Positions 25,226-34,503 of a stretch of DNA of 64,000 nt are shown one piece after another. The DNA lies in contig OZ257127.1 in NCBI GenBank assembly GCA_965278965.1, positions 3,162,001 to 3,226,000 on the forward strand. Direction: 5' to 3'. The position numbers and the translations under genes are program-made. Source of the DNA: UBA10649 sp965278965. Lineage in GTDB: Bacteria; Actinomycetota; Actinomycetes; S36-B12. A model generated the notes under the pieces. That model was not told the origin of the DNA, did no database searches, and saw nothing but the letters and a program-made list of their open reading frames with translations. Every line of letters starts with the position of its first letter. The stretch's first letter is position 1.

Positions 25226-26542
25226 ATGACGACCACCACCTTCGAAGCGACCAGCAACCAGTGGATAAAGGCGGGCGAGGGAAAGACCACGGGCGTGCGA
25301 GAGGCACCGGTGTTCGCCCCGGTCCCCGAGCGGCGTCCCCGCAAGTACCTCGTGATCTCCGCCGACGACCACGTCGTCGAGCCGCCGGACGCGTTCGTCG
25401 GCCGGCTGCCGGCGAAGTACCAGGAGCGCGCTCCGCGGGTCATCGAGCTCGAGGACGGGTCTGAGGTCTGGACCTACGACGGCAACATCCTGCCGAACAT
25501 CGGGCTCAACGCCGTCGTCGGGAAGCCGTTGAACCACAAGGTCTTCGAGCCGGCCCGCTTCGACGAGATGCTGCGCGGCGCTTGGGACATCCGCGCACGG
25601 GTGGAGGACATGGACCGCGACGGTGTCTACGCCTCGCTGTGCTTCCCGTCGTTCCTGGCCGGCTTCGGCGGCCTTCGCCTGCAGATGACGCCGGACGACA
25701 AGGACTTCGCATTCGCGATGCTCCAGGCGTACAACGACTGGCACCTCGAGTCGTGGGCGGGATCGTTCCCCGGTCGCATCATCCCCCAGCAGATCCCGTG
25801 GCTCCTCGACCCGGTGCGTGGGGCGGAGGAGATCCGGAAGAACGCCGCGCGTGGGTTCCGTGCCGTCACGTTCCCGGAGTACCCCGACAAGGCAGGCCTC
25901 CCCTCGCTGTGGCACGGCTACTGGGACCCGTTCCTCGAGGCCTGCGCCGAGACGAACACCGTCGTGAACCTCCACACCGGCTCGGCCGGGACGGTCCCGA
26001 CGACGTCGCCGGACGCGCCGGTCGATGTCACCGCCGTCCTGTTCGGCGTGACCGCGGTCATGCCGACCGTGGACTGGCTTTTCTCACAGGTGTGCGTGCG
26101 CTTCCCCCAGCTGCGGATCGTGCTCTCGGAGGGCGGGCTCAGCTGGGTGTCCGGCCTCCTGGACCGCCTGCGCCACGAGGAGCAGTTCCAGGAGCTCGCC
26201 GGGACGTGGAGTGACAAGACGATGTCGCCGTCCGATGTCCTCCGCCGGAACTTCCGGTTCTGCGCGATGGAGGAGAAGAACGCCTTCGTCAACCGCCACC
26301 ACGTCGGCATCGACACGATCTTGTCCGAGACGGACTATCCGCACCGCGACAGCACGTTCCCCGACACCCAGGCGATCATGGAGTACCAGCTCGGCGACAT
26401 CCCGTGGGACGAGGCGCAGCGGATCACCTGGCAGAACGCGAGCGAGCTGTACGACTGGCCGGTCCCGCCGGAGGTCGTGGAGAACTTCGAGTACTACGAC
26501 GTCGACGCCACGTACTCGTCGCAGCCGAAGCTGGGGGCCTGA
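25226..26542 (+). CDS. Amidohydrolase-family (Amidohydro_2) TIM-barrel hydrolase/decarboxylase
   Basis: A 438-residue metal-dependent TIM-barrel enzyme. ISADDHVVEP is the N-terminal metal motif (Asp-x-His...Glu-Pro form), NLHTGS supplies a His, and ILSETDYPHRDSTFP the conserved Asp near the C-terminal end. Related proteins include ACMSD-type decarboxylases and hydrolases that cleave C-C bonds in ring-derived compounds. GAGG precedes the ATG. It is the first gene of an operon with class II aldolase, ketopantoate-reductase-like and alcohol dehydrogenase genes. A retro-Claisen or decarboxylation role is possible. Confidence 0.87.
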   Translation: MTTTTFEATSNQWIKAGEGKTTGVREAPVFAPVPERRPRKYLVISADDHVVEPPDAFVGRLPAKYQERAPRVIELEDGSEVWTYDGNILPNIGLNAVVGKPLNHKVFEPARFDEMLRGAWDIRARVEDMDRDGVYASLCFPSFLAGFGGLRLQMTPDDKDFAFAMLQAYNDWHLESWAGSFPGRIIPQQIPWLLDPVRGAEEIRKNAARGFRAVTFPEYPDKAGLPSLWHGYWDPFLEACAETNTVVNLHTGSAGTVPTTSPDAPVDVTAVLFGVTAVMPTVDWLFSQVCVRFPQLRIVLSEGGLSWVSGLLDRLRHEEQFQELAGTWSDKTMSPSDVLRRNFRFCAMEEKNAFVNRHHVGIDTILSETDYPHRDSTFPDTQAIMEYQLGDIPWDEAQRITWQNASELYDWPVPPEVVENFEYYDVDATYSSQPKLGA

Positions 26543-27310
26543 GTGTTCGCCGACGGCCCGGTCGTCGAGGACCGGGGAGCCGGGTTCGGCCAGCTGCCTG
26601 ACGTCCCCCGGCTGGAGCTGTCCGGGCGGCAGGAGCTCGCCGCGCTGGCCCAGGCGCTGTTCGCCGTCGGGTACTCCGACCACATGGCCGGCCACATCAC
26701 GATCCGCCAGGACGACCACACGCTGCTGTGCAACCCATGGGGTCTGCAGTGGGACCAGATCACGGCGACCGACGTGATCCGCATCGACCTGGACGGCCGT
26801 CGGCTCGAGGGCAGCTGGCCCGTGCCCCCGGGCATACCGCTGCACCTCGCGCTGCACGCCGCGCGCGAGCACGTGAAGTACGCCGTGCACAACCACACGC
26901 ACTGGTCAGGCCTGTGGGCCGCGGCGCACAAGGTCCCCCCCGTCATCGACCAGACCGGTGGTCTCACCAGTGCCGAGGTCACGCTCGTCGACGAGTTCGA
27001 CGGCGCGGTGGACGAGATGACGTTCGCGGAGGCGGCCATCGCCCGCATGGGCAGCGCCGACATCGCGCTCCTCGCCAACCACGGCATCTTCGTCCTGGGC
27101 GACACAGCCGCCGAGACGTACCTGCGTTGCTACTCCTTCGAGTGGCGGTGCCGCCGGGCCGTCGAGGTCGCGGCGATCGGCGACGGTGTCCCGCTGCGGC
27201 CGGACGTCCACACGGCTCTTGCCAAGGTCGTCGACGCGCAGGGCTTCCCCGGGTACTGGGACGCCGCTGTCCGCAACGCTGTCCTGACTCGCCCGCGTCT
27301 GCTGTTCTAG
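26543..27310 (+). CDS. Class II aldolase/adducin-family protein
   Basis: A 255-residue protein that starts at GTG directly after the previous stop. GYSDHMAGHITIR, the zinc-binding HNHTHWSG and the later LLANHGIFVLG match class II aldolase/adducin domains. The family includes fuculose-phosphate aldolase and decarboxylase or hydrolase-like members found in degradative clusters. The substrate is probably not phosphorylated here, since no kinase is nearby, but this is only inference. Expression is likely coupled to the amidohydrolase. Confidence 0.87.
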   Translation: MFADGPVVEDRGAGFGQLPDVPRLELSGRQELAALAQALFAVGYSDHMAGHITIRQDDHTLLCNPWGLQWDQITATDVIRIDLDGRRLEGSWPVPPGIPLHLALHAAREHVKYAVHNHTHWSGLWAAAHKVPPVIDQTGGLTSAEVTLVDEFDGAVDEMTFAEAAIARMGSADIALLANHGIFVLGDTAAETYLRCYSFEWRCRRAVEVAAIGDGVPLRPDVHTALAKVVDAQGFPGYWDAAVRNAVLTRPRLLF

Positions 27311-27326
27311 GGCGTCGTCGGTCGCG

Positions 27327-28382
27327 GTGGAGGAGCTCACGCCGGACATCTGGATCGTCGGCGCCGGGGGCGTCGGCTGCGCACTCGCCGGGCACCTTGC
27401 CGCTGCCAACCCCGGTCGCGTCCTGCTCGTGGATGAGTGGGTTGAGCACGTCGAGGCGTTGCGGTCCGACGGGCTCGTGGTGTCCTACCGCGGAGACGAG
27501 GTACGCACGCCGGTGGCGGCGGCGGGCCTTGCCGAGCTGGACAGATCGTGGCCGCCTCCCTCCTTCGTGGTCCTGGCCGTCAAGACCTTCGACACCGTCC
27601 GCACGATGGCCGCGCTCGCCCCGCACATCGGGGACGCGCCGGTCGTCTCGCTGCAGAACTCCCTGAACGAGATCGCGATCAGCGAGGCAGTCGGGGCCGA
27701 GCGCACCATCGGAGGCGTGTGCCTGTTCGACGGGGCGCTCGTCGGTCCAGGACGGGCGACCCAGACCCGGCCGGCCGACAAGCTGGTGCTGGGGGATCTC
27801 GCGGGGCCGCCGCTGGCCCGGACCCAGCGCATCGCGGACGTGCTGCGAACAGCGGTTCCGGTCGAGATCACCGACAACATCTGGGGCGAGCTGTGGACGA
27901 AGCTCATTCTCAACTCCATGCTGAACGGCCTGTCGACCATCACCGACCTGGGTCTCGGCGACATGGTCCGCGTGCCAGGGTGCGTCGACATCTGCGTCGG
28001 GATCGCGGTCGAGTCGGTGCCTGTCGCGACCGCCCTCGGCCACGAGCTGCGCACGCGTGACCTCATCGACTGCGGGGTGGACTACCCGGTCGGCTGGTAC
28101 GGCGCTTCGCGGACCTCCCCGGAGCGAGACCGACTCAGGGCGGCGTTCTTCGCCAGCTACGAGCACACCCGGCACGTCCTGCCGTCGATGGCCCAGGACG
28201 TCCGAAAGGGCCGCGCGACTGAGATCGCGTACATGAACGGCCTGATCGTCGATGCGGCCCGCCCGCTCGGGCTGTCGACGGAGCTGAACGACTCGATCGT
28301 CCGGCTCGTGCGTGAGCGCGAGACGGGGCGGCCGCCGTGCGTCGAGGAGGATGTCACCGCGCTCCTCGATCTGGTCCCGTGA
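27327..28382 (+). CDS. Ketopantoate reductase-like dehydrogenase (ApbA/PanE family)
   Basis: A 351-residue protein, longer than typical PanE (about 300). DIWIVGAGGVGCALAGHLA is the NADP-binding motif. VLAVKTFDT, VSLQNSLNE and the C-terminal helical domain with NGLIVDAARPLGL match the family. The GTG at 27327 follows the aldolase by 16 bp with only a weak ribosome site. In catabolic clusters such proteins reduce or oxidise 2-keto/2-hydroxy acids other than ketopantoate; that is the likely case here because the other pantothenate genes are absent. Confidence 0.85.
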   Translation: MEELTPDIWIVGAGGVGCALAGHLAAANPGRVLLVDEWVEHVEALRSDGLVVSYRGDEVRTPVAAAGLAELDRSWPPPSFVVLAVKTFDTVRTMAALAPHIGDAPVVSLQNSLNEIAISEAVGAERTIGGVCLFDGALVGPGRATQTRPADKLVLGDLAGPPLARTQRIADVLRTAVPVEITDNIWGELWTKLILNSMLNGLSTITDLGLGDMVRVPGCVDICVGIAVESVPVATALGHELRTRDLIDCGVDYPVGWYGASRTSPERDRLRAAFFASYEHTRHVLPSMAQDVRKGRATEIAYMNGLIVDAARPLGLSTELNDSIVRLVRERETGRPPCVEEDVTALLDLVP

Positions 28383-28452
28383 CGGTCGTGGCAGGAGATG
28401 GACCGACGACGCACCCCCGCGTCGTCGTGACGGATACAGGTTGGGAGCCCCG

Positions 28453-29436
28453 ATGCACGCGGCGAGACTGATGCCCGACAGCGACGTCCTCACGTTCGGC
28501 GAGATCCCCGAGCCGGGGGTTCGGGAGGGCTGGGCACTCGTGCGCGTCGAGGCCGCTGGGCTGTGTCACACCGACGTGCACGTCATGGAGGGCGTCCAGT
28601 TCACCACGCGGAACGGTGCCGACTACACGATCACACGACCGATCGTCCTCGGGCACGAGGTCGCCGGCGTCGTCGTCGCTGTCGGGAGCGCGTCGGACGC
28701 CGGCCTCGTCGGGACGGCGGTCGCGGCCGGGGGACGAGCGAACCCGCCCGTCACACCCGGCATGCACATCGACGGCGGGTTCGCCGAGCTGTGCGCGCTC
28801 CCGGTCGGCTCCCTCGTCCCGATCCCCGCCGGCGTCGACTTCGAGACTGCCGCCGTTGCGACCGACTCGATCAAGACGTCGTACGTGGCCGTGACCCGGG
28901 TGGCGCATGTCGGCCCGGACGACCGTGTCGTCGTGATCGGTCTCGGCGGCCTCGGGCTGAGCGCGGTGCAGGTCGCGCGGTTACGAGGCGCCCGCGTGTT
29001 CGGGGTCGACATCAACCCGGCACGGTTCGACCTCGCGGTCCAGTACGGCGCGGAGGCGTGCGCCACGAGCATCGTCGAGCTCGAGCGGCACCAGCCGACG
29101 GCGGTCGTCGACTTCGTCGGCGGAGCCACGACCGCGCAGGCACTGGACTCCGTCTCGGCCAACGGCCGCGTCGTGCTCGTCGGCCTGGGCAACGGGTCGG
29201 TCGAGGTTGACGCGACCGGTCTCGTCCTTGGTCGCAAGTCGCTCATCGGCTCGCTCGGCTCGCAGCACACGGAGGACTTCGTCGCCGTCCTCGACCATGT
29301 CGCGCGCGGGGAGATCACGGCGACGTTGGAACGGGTCGACTTCGCTGACCTCAACGATGCCTATCGTCGACTGCGCGACGGGCAGGTCTCAGGTCGGCTG
29401 GTGACGAAGCCCGTGCGTCCCGGCGGCGCCCAATAG
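28453..29436 (+). CDS. MDR-family alcohol dehydrogenase lacking structural zinc site
   Basis: A 327-residue medium-chain dehydrogenase/reductase. AAGLCHTDVHV and VLGHEVAGVV carry the first two catalytic-site ligands, and VIGLGGLGLSAVQVA is the NAD-binding motif. The lobe that normally holds four structural cysteines is replaced by GGRANPPVTPGMHIDGGF with none. The usual third catalytic Cys position appears as Asp in ATDSIKTSYVA. I use ATG 28453; the frame is open from 28312 but overlaps the upstream gene. It probably oxidises a pathway alcohol. It is the last gene before a separate P450 promoter. Confidence 0.85.
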   Translation: MHAARLMPDSDVLTFGEIPEPGVREGWALVRVEAAGLCHTDVHVMEGVQFTTRNGADYTITRPIVLGHEVAGVVVAVGSASDAGLVGTAVAAGGRANPPVTPGMHIDGGFAELCALPVGSLVPIPAGVDFETAAVATDSIKTSYVAVTRVAHVGPDDRVVVIGLGGLGLSAVQVARLRGARVFGVDINPARFDLAVQYGAEACATSIVELERHQPTAVVDFVGGATTAQALDSVSANGRVVLVGLGNGSVEVDATGLVLGRKSLIGSLGSQHTEDFVAVLDHVARGEITATLERVDFADLNDAYRRLRDGQVSGRLVTKPVRPGGAQ

Positions 29437-29447
29437 TCCCGAAACGC

Positions 29448-29477
29448 TTGACAGAATATGAATAGCCTGGCTAACTA
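29448..29477 (+). promoter_or_regulatory. Promoter of the third P450 operon
   Basis: TTGACA at 29448-29453 and TAACTA at 29472-29477 are separated by 18 bases. The region is AT-rich compared with its surroundings. The leader to the P450 ATG at 29521 would be about 35 bases and includes GGGAGCGGGAGAGAG as the ribosome site region. Confidence 0.6.
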
Positions 29478-29520
29478 ATCGAGAACGTGGCGGGCGACCG
29501 GGGAGCGGGAGAGAGTCATC

Positions 29521-30729
29521 ATGGAAAGCCTGAAGGACGTCAAGGAGCAGGACCCGTACCCGTTCTTCGCCGATCGCGCTGCGCGCGGACCGGTCACGTG
29601 GGACGAGGGGATGAACGCCTGGCTCGTGGTCGGCTACGACGAGGCTCGGTACGTGCAGCTCCACGAGGAACAGTTCGCGCACCCGTACTTCCAGCTCCAG
29701 GGGGCCGCTGACGTCTACGGCGGCCCGAAGGGCGTGCTCCTCCTACAGGGAGCAGAGCACCACTCGGTCCACAACTTCCTGCTCAAGCACTTCACTCCGA
29801 TGCGGGTCAACGGCTACCGCAGCAGCTTCCTCGGCGAGCTCGTCGCCCGACGCTACGACGCTCTCGGCGACCGCACGCAGTTCGACCTCGCGACCGAGGT
29901 CTGCGATGTCGTGCCGAGCGACGTCATCGCCGCCATGCTCGGCCTGGACTGGCAGGACGAGGACCTCATGGCTCAGTGCCGGGTGTGGAACCGGTCGATG
30001 TTCCGGTGGACCGAGACTTTTGGCGAGGACGACCAGGCCTATGTGGAGGCCCGCGATGCCGCGGCCCTGCTGAACGAGGTCCTGCGGCCGGTCATCCGCG
30101 AGCGGTTCGCGAACCCCCAGGACGACCTCATCTCGATCCTCGCCCACCAGGGCGCCGGCCTCCTCGACCAGTGGGGCGAGGACGAGGTGCTCGCCCAGGC
30201 GCGGGTGCTGTTCTTCGCCGGCACCGACACGACCTCGCACTTCCTCAAGAACACGATCTACCTGCTGCTCCAGTACCCGGAGTACCAGGCGCAGATCCGC
30301 GGCGACGAGGCCAAGATCGTGGACTTCGGCGAGGAGTCCCTGCGCTTCCTGGCCCCCGTGCAGTTCCGAGTGCGCGTCGCGACGCAGGACGTCGAGCTCG
30401 CCGGCGTCACCATCCGCAAGGGCGACCGCGTGCACCCCGTCAACGCCGCGGCCAACCGTGACCCCCAGCACTACGACCGGGCCGACGACTTCGACCCGTT
30501 GCGCAGGAACGTCAAGGACCACGTGGCGTTCAACGTCGGCCCGCGCTACTGCGTCGGCGCCGCGTTGTCGCGGGGCGAGCTCATCGAGGTCGTCAAGCAG
30601 CTGCTCGACCGGTACGAGTCCCTGCGTTGGGCCCCGGACGCCGATCCGGCCGTCTTCCGCGGGTACATGCCGCGCTCGTTCAGCCCATTGAACGTCATCG
30701 CTGAGCCCGCCCGCGTCCTCGTCTCCTAG
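29521..30729 (+). CDS. Cytochrome P450 (third)
   Basis: A 402-residue P450 with heme loop VAFNVGPRYCVGAALSRGE (Cys344), I-helix FFAGTDTTSH and ExxR in GEESLRF. It is clearly more distant from the tandem pair than they are from each other. It heads a unit with the MBL-fold and SDR genes, under its own consensus-like promoter. It probably uses the ferredoxin/reductase pair at 36.7-38.1 kb. Confidence 0.94.
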   Translation: MESLKDVKEQDPYPFFADRAARGPVTWDEGMNAWLVVGYDEARYVQLHEEQFAHPYFQLQGAADVYGGPKGVLLLQGAEHHSVHNFLLKHFTPMRVNGYRSSFLGELVARRYDALGDRTQFDLATEVCDVVPSDVIAAMLGLDWQDEDLMAQCRVWNRSMFRWTETFGEDDQAYVEARDAAALLNEVLRPVIRERFANPQDDLISILAHQGAGLLDQWGEDEVLAQARVLFFAGTDTTSHFLKNTIYLLLQYPEYQAQIRGDEAKIVDFGEESLRFLAPVQFRVRVATQDVELAGVTIRKGDRVHPVNAAANRDPQHYDRADDFDPLRRNVKDHVAFNVGPRYCVGAALSRGELIEVVKQLLDRYESLRWAPDADPAVFRGYMPRSFSPLNVIAEPARVLVS

Positions 30730-30750
30730 CGCGACGTGCGCGTGGACCAC

Positions 30751-31800
30751 ATGGCGGTCCCGTCGATCGAGGTGACCGGGACCGCGCAGAAGAGCGCGTG
30801 GGCCACGCGGGACCTTCCCCCGGTCGAGGACCTCGGCTCCGGCGTCTGGTCAGTTCCGGTTCCGATCCCCGGGAGCCCGCTGCGGTACGTCCTCACCTAT
30901 GTCATCGCCACCGAAAGCGGACCGGTGGTCGTGGACCCCGGCTGGCCGGGAGACGAGGGCTGGGCCGCGCTCACCGCCGGGCTCTGCACGGCCGGTTGGC
31001 ACATCGCTGACGTGCACGCCGTGCTCGTGACCCACTCGCACACCGACCACCAGGGGCTGGCGGCCCGCGTCCGCGAGGCGTCCGGATGCTGGATCGGGAT
31101 GCACGATGCGGACGCGCGGATCCTCGCCGGGTACGCCGACGGCTCCCTCGTGGAGTCCTGCAACGTGGAGTGGCTCGCGGTCTGCGGCGTGCCGGACGCC
31201 GAGCGTGCCGCCGGCCTCGAGATGGACGCCGAGCGGATGCGTCTGGCATGCGACATGGTGCCGGACCGCCTGATAGCCGACCACGACCGTGGCTTCCTGC
31301 GAGGGCGTGCGGTGGAGGCCGTATGGACACCTGGCCACACCCCGGGACACCTGTGCTTCGCCCTCCCCGACGACGGGCGGCTCCTAGGCGGGGACCACCT
31401 GCTCCCGCGGATCTCGTCGCATGTGGGCGGCTACAGCGTCGACGACGCCGACGCGCTCGACGACTTCCTGCGATCGATGGTCGCGGTGCCGACCCGTGCG
31501 GGGGACCCGGAGGTGCTTCCCGGGCACGAGTACCGGTTCCGCGGCGTCCAGGCGCGGGTGGTCGGGGTGCTCGCCCATCACGCCGAGCGGCTCGTCCAGG
31601 TCCATGACGCCGTCGCCGCGGTGACGGGTGCGGCCACGACGTGGGAGGTCGCGACCCGGATCACGTGGTCCCGGGGCTGGGACGAGACCCACGGCTACCT
31701 CCGCCGGCTGGCTCTCGCGGAGACAGGCGCGCACCTGCGGTGGCTCAGTCGGCGTGGCCTGGTCGCGGAGGTGCCGGGTCGCCGACGGCCTGGTCGGTGA
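30751..31800 (+). CDS. MBL-fold metallo-hydrolase (paralogue of 234-1337)
   Basis: A 349-residue MBL-fold protein with HSHTDH as the metal motif and further ligands in TPGHTPGH, GGDHLLP and PGHEYRF. I start at ATG 30751 because MAVPSIEVTGTAQKSAW then aligns with the N-terminus of the paralogue at 1337; GTG 30736 in frame is possible. Similarity to the first copy runs over the whole length (SVPVPIP, VVVDPGW, W.VATHLTWSR or WEVATRITWSR). The two copies lie near opposite ends of the catabolic cluster. Probable thioesterase or lactonase. Confidence 0.86.
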   Translation: MAVPSIEVTGTAQKSAWATRDLPPVEDLGSGVWSVPVPIPGSPLRYVLTYVIATESGPVVVDPGWPGDEGWAALTAGLCTAGWHIADVHAVLVTHSHTDHQGLAARVREASGCWIGMHDADARILAGYADGSLVESCNVEWLAVCGVPDAERAAGLEMDAERMRLACDMVPDRLIADHDRGFLRGRAVEAVWTPGHTPGHLCFALPDDGRLLGGDHLLPRISSHVGGYSVDDADALDDFLRSMVAVPTRAGDPEVLPGHEYRFRGVQARVVGVLAHHAERLVQVHDAVAAVTGAATTWEVATRITWSRGWDETHGYLRRLALAETGAHLRWLSRRGLVAEVPGRRRPGR

Positions 31801-31851
31801 CGGACCCAGGCGATGCGACCGCACGCATCGCGACTGCACTCGAGGTGGCAT

Positions 31852-32634
31852 ATGGCGTTGCTGGAGGGTAGGACCGTCCTGGTGACGGGTGCTGGATCGG
31901 GGATCGGCCGTGCCACGGCGATCGTGCTGGCACGGCACGGGGCGCGCCTCGTGCTCCTGGGCCGCAGCCCCGCTGGCATCGCCGACACCGCCGAAGAGCT
32001 CCCGGGGTCGCTGCCGATCGTCGTGGACGTCGCGGACCCCCGGGCCGTCGATGAGGCGTTCGCGCTCACCGTCGACCACGCCGGGCGGCTCGACGCCGTG
32101 GTTCACGCGGCGGGGATCGACGATCCCGCGACGAAGGCGCTCGTCGCGTCGCAGACGGCAGCGGGTCAAGCCGTCGACACGATCGCGGACCTCACCGACG
32201 AGCAGTGGCATCGCATGATCTCGGTCAACCTCGACGGTGCCTTCCACGTGCTGCGCGCCGCCCTGCGCACCATGCGGCCGCACCGGACCGGTTCGGTGGT
32301 GCTCGTCGGGTCGGAGGCGGCCGTGCACGGGCTCGCCGGGCTCGCGCACTACGCGGCCTCCAAGGGCGGCGTCCACGCCCTGGTGCGTTCCGCGGCGAAG
32401 GAGGCCGCCGTCTACGGCGTGCGCGTCAACGGGATCGCCCCCGGCGTCATCGACACGCCGATGAGCCGTCGCTCCGAGGGCGTCTTCGGCGGCCACGCTA
32501 CGGCGCTGGCCCCGGTGGGGCGGGCCGGTGACCCCGAGGAGGTCGGCGGCGTCGCCGCGTTCTTGTGCAGCGGCCTGTCGACCTACGTCGTCGGCGAGAT
32601 CATCAACGTCGACGGCGGTCGGGTGGCGGGCTGA
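31852..32634 (+). CDS. SDR-family oxidoreductase
   Basis: A 260-residue classical SDR. I choose ATG 31852 (MALLEGRTVLVTGAGSGIGR) with GAGGTGG just upstream, rather than the in-frame ATG at 31813. The cofactor motif TGAGSGIG, HAAGI in place of the usual NNAG, catalytic YAASK and VGEIINVDGG are present. It ends 32 bp inside the convergent SnoaL-like gene. Likely NAD(P)-dependent alcohol dehydrogenase of the pathway. Confidence 0.88.
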   Translation: MALLEGRTVLVTGAGSGIGRATAIVLARHGARLVLLGRSPAGIADTAEELPGSLPIVVDVADPRAVDEAFALTVDHAGRLDAVVHAAGIDDPATKALVASQTAAGQAVDTIADLTDEQWHRMISVNLDGAFHVLRAALRTMRPHRTGSVVLVGSEAAVHGLAGLAHYAASKGGVHALVRSAAKEAAVYGVRVNGIAPGVIDTPMSRRSEGVFGGHATALAPVGRAGDPEEVGGVAAFLCSGLSTYVVGEIINVDGGRVAG

Positions 32635-33163
32635 GCGTCGCGGGCCGGGGTGCCTGGTCGGCCGGCCAGGGCCCGTCGAGCAGCCGCGGGGTCGCCACCG
32701 GGTCGAAGATCCCCTCGACGACGGCGGGTGCGGCCGTCCCCCACAGCAGCTGCAGGTCGCGTGAGGCGAACACCCATCGTGCCTGCGGGCCGGGGACCAG
32801 CACGTCGTCGTAGCGCAGGCCGACCTCGTAGCAGACGTGGCCGCCGGAGGCGAGGGCCACGATGTGGCTGGCCCGGCAGTCCGTGCTCGCGGTCGCGCGG
32901 TCATCGTCGACGCTCGACCGGTGCGCCACGACCGCATGCATGGTGGCGACGAACCGCCGCATGCGTCCCGGTGTCCCGAGGGTCTCCGCGAGGGTCCGGG
33001 TCAGCACGAGTCGACCATGCTCGAAGATCCGAAACGTGGCGTCGGGCGCCCACAGCGTCGCGTACAGCAGGTCGTCGCGTCGATCGATGGCGTACGCGTA
33101 GTCGTCGACGGTCCGGCGGATCGCGCGCTCGGCGTCCTCCGCCGTCTGCTTCCGGGGGCTCAT
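32603..33163 (-). CDS. SnoaL-like (NTF2-fold) protein with Pro/Arg-rich tail
   Basis: A 186-residue protein. The helix VDDYAYAIDRRDDLLYATLW, DATFRIFEHG and VCYEVGLRYDDVLV are SnoaL-like features. The last 30 residues are Pro/Arg-rich and probably disordered, and this part overlaps the convergent SDR gene. It lies 22 bp after the P450 at 33186-34448 on the same strand. It is the fifth SnoaL-like gene in the cluster and has no PLPPP tail of the A-C type. Confidence 0.75.
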   Translation of the reverse strand: MSPRKQTAEDAERAIRRTVDDYAYAIDRRDDLLYATLWAPDATFRIFEHGRLVLTRTLAETLGTPGRMRRFVATMHAVVAHRSSVDDDRATASTDCRASHIVALASGGHVCYEVGLRYDDVLVPGPQARWVFASRDLQLLWGTAAPAVVEGIFDPVATPRLLDGPWPADQAPRPATLSPPPDRRRR

Positions 33164-33185
33164 CCGGACGTCGCGGGCCGCGGTC

Positions 33186-34448
33186 CTACGGCTCGAGGAC
33201 GAGGGGGAGCGACAGCGGGGTGCGCAGCGAGCGCCCGCCCCATTCGATCGGCTCGTCGACGAGCTGCGCCCGGGGGAAGCGCTGGGCCATGGACTCGAAC
33301 AGCATCGTGCCCTCCATGCGGGCGAGTCCGGCGCCGAGGCAGAAGTGCGGGCCGAGCCCGAGCGATACGTGCTGGCGGGCGTCGGTGCGGCCGATGTCCA
33401 GTGTGTCGGGCGCCGCGAAGACCTCGGGGTCTCGGTTGGCGGACGCGGACACCCCGATGACCGCCTCGCCCGGCGCCAGCTCGACGTCGTCGATGACGAC
33501 CGGCTTCGCCGTGACGTACTGCGTGAAGTTCGCGGGCGTCACGAACCGCAGCAGCTCCTCGACGGCGGCAGGGGCCCGCTCCTCGGGGGCCGCGACCAAC
33601 AGCTCCCACTGCTCCGGGTTCCGCAGCAGCTCGCGGATGCCGATCGCCAGCAGGTTGCTGGTCGTCTCGTGCCCGGCGAATATCATCAGGGCGATCATCT
33701 GCCGGGTCTCGAACTCCGAGATCTGGCCGCCTGCCTCGGCCTCGAGCAGGGCCGCGACCACGCCGGTCTGCTGTCCGGACGCGCGCTGCCGGCGGATCAG
33801 CCCGTCGACGTAGTCGAGCAGGCCGTGGTAGGCGGCGTCCGCGCTGATCGCCGCCTCCTCCGAGTCGGCGTTGAGCTTGTTCTCGGCGATGACGTGCGCC
33901 CACTCGTGGACCTGGTCCAGGTCGTCGAGCGGGATGCCGAGCAGGTCACCGAGCACCTCGAGAGGGAACGTGTAGGCGAAGGCCTTGAAGTCGACGACCC
34001 CGCCCTGGGCTGCGAGCCCGTCGAGCTTGGCGTCCAAGCGAGCGCGCACCTTCGGCAGCATCTCGCGGTTCAGGCTCCGTGCGGCGAACGCGGGCACCAG
34101 AACCCGCCGTACGCGGGGGTGGTCCGGCGGGTCCATGCGGACGATCTGGCCGAACTCCTGGTCCATGACGTAGTCGAACGACGCGCGAGCGGGTGCGCTG
34201 AAGCGCTCGCGCGCGTCCTCGTACCGGCGCGAGTGGCGGCTCTGCTGACGGCTGTACAGGACGAAGTTGTCGCCGAGCAGTTCCTTGACGTCCCGGTGCC
34301 GGGTGAGGACGTACGCGCCGGCGACGTACGTCACGGGCCGGGTGTCCCGCACCTCGTTCCAGATCGGGAACGGGTCCGCCAGCAGCTGTGGGTCCCCGGC
34401 GAGCAGGCCGGCGACCTTCTGGTCGATCGTGAGCGTGCCGGCGGTCAT
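33186..34448 (-). CDS. Cytochrome P450 (fourth)
   Basis: A 420-residue P450 with heme loop VSLGLGPHFCLGAGLARME (Cys370) and I-helix MIFAGHETTSN. The start at ATG 34448 (MTAGTLTID) is backed by GGAGG four bases upstream; the longer frame to 34550 is rejected. The N-terminal segment has DPQLLADPFPIWNEVRDTRP, typical of CYP107/CYP123-like soluble bacterial enzymes, though I cannot assign a family. It is between an SDR upstream and a SnoaL-like gene downstream on the same strand. Confidence 0.94.
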   Translation of the reverse strand: MTAGTLTIDQKVAGLLAGDPQLLADPFPIWNEVRDTRPVTYVAGAYVLTRHRDVKELLGDNFVLYSRQQSRHSRRYEDARERFSAPARASFDYVMDQEFGQIVRMDPPDHPRVRRVLVPAFAARSLNREMLPKVRARLDAKLDGLAAQGGVVDFKAFAYTFPLEVLGDLLGIPLDDLDQVHEWAHVIAENKLNADSEEAAISADAAYHGLLDYVDGLIRRQRASGQQTGVVAALLEAEAGGQISEFETRQMIALMIFAGHETTSNLLAIGIRELLRNPEQWELLVAAPEERAPAAVEELLRFVTPANFTQYVTAKPVVIDDVELAPGEAVIGVSASANRDPEVFAAPDTLDIGRTDARQHVSLGLGPHFCLGAGLARMEGTMLFESMAQRFPRAQLVDEPIEWGGRSLRTPLSLPLVLEP

Positions 34449-34503
34449 CGGTCCTCCTCGTCGAGCACGGCGTGGTCTTGGGCGGATCCCGGGCCCACGG
34501 CGA

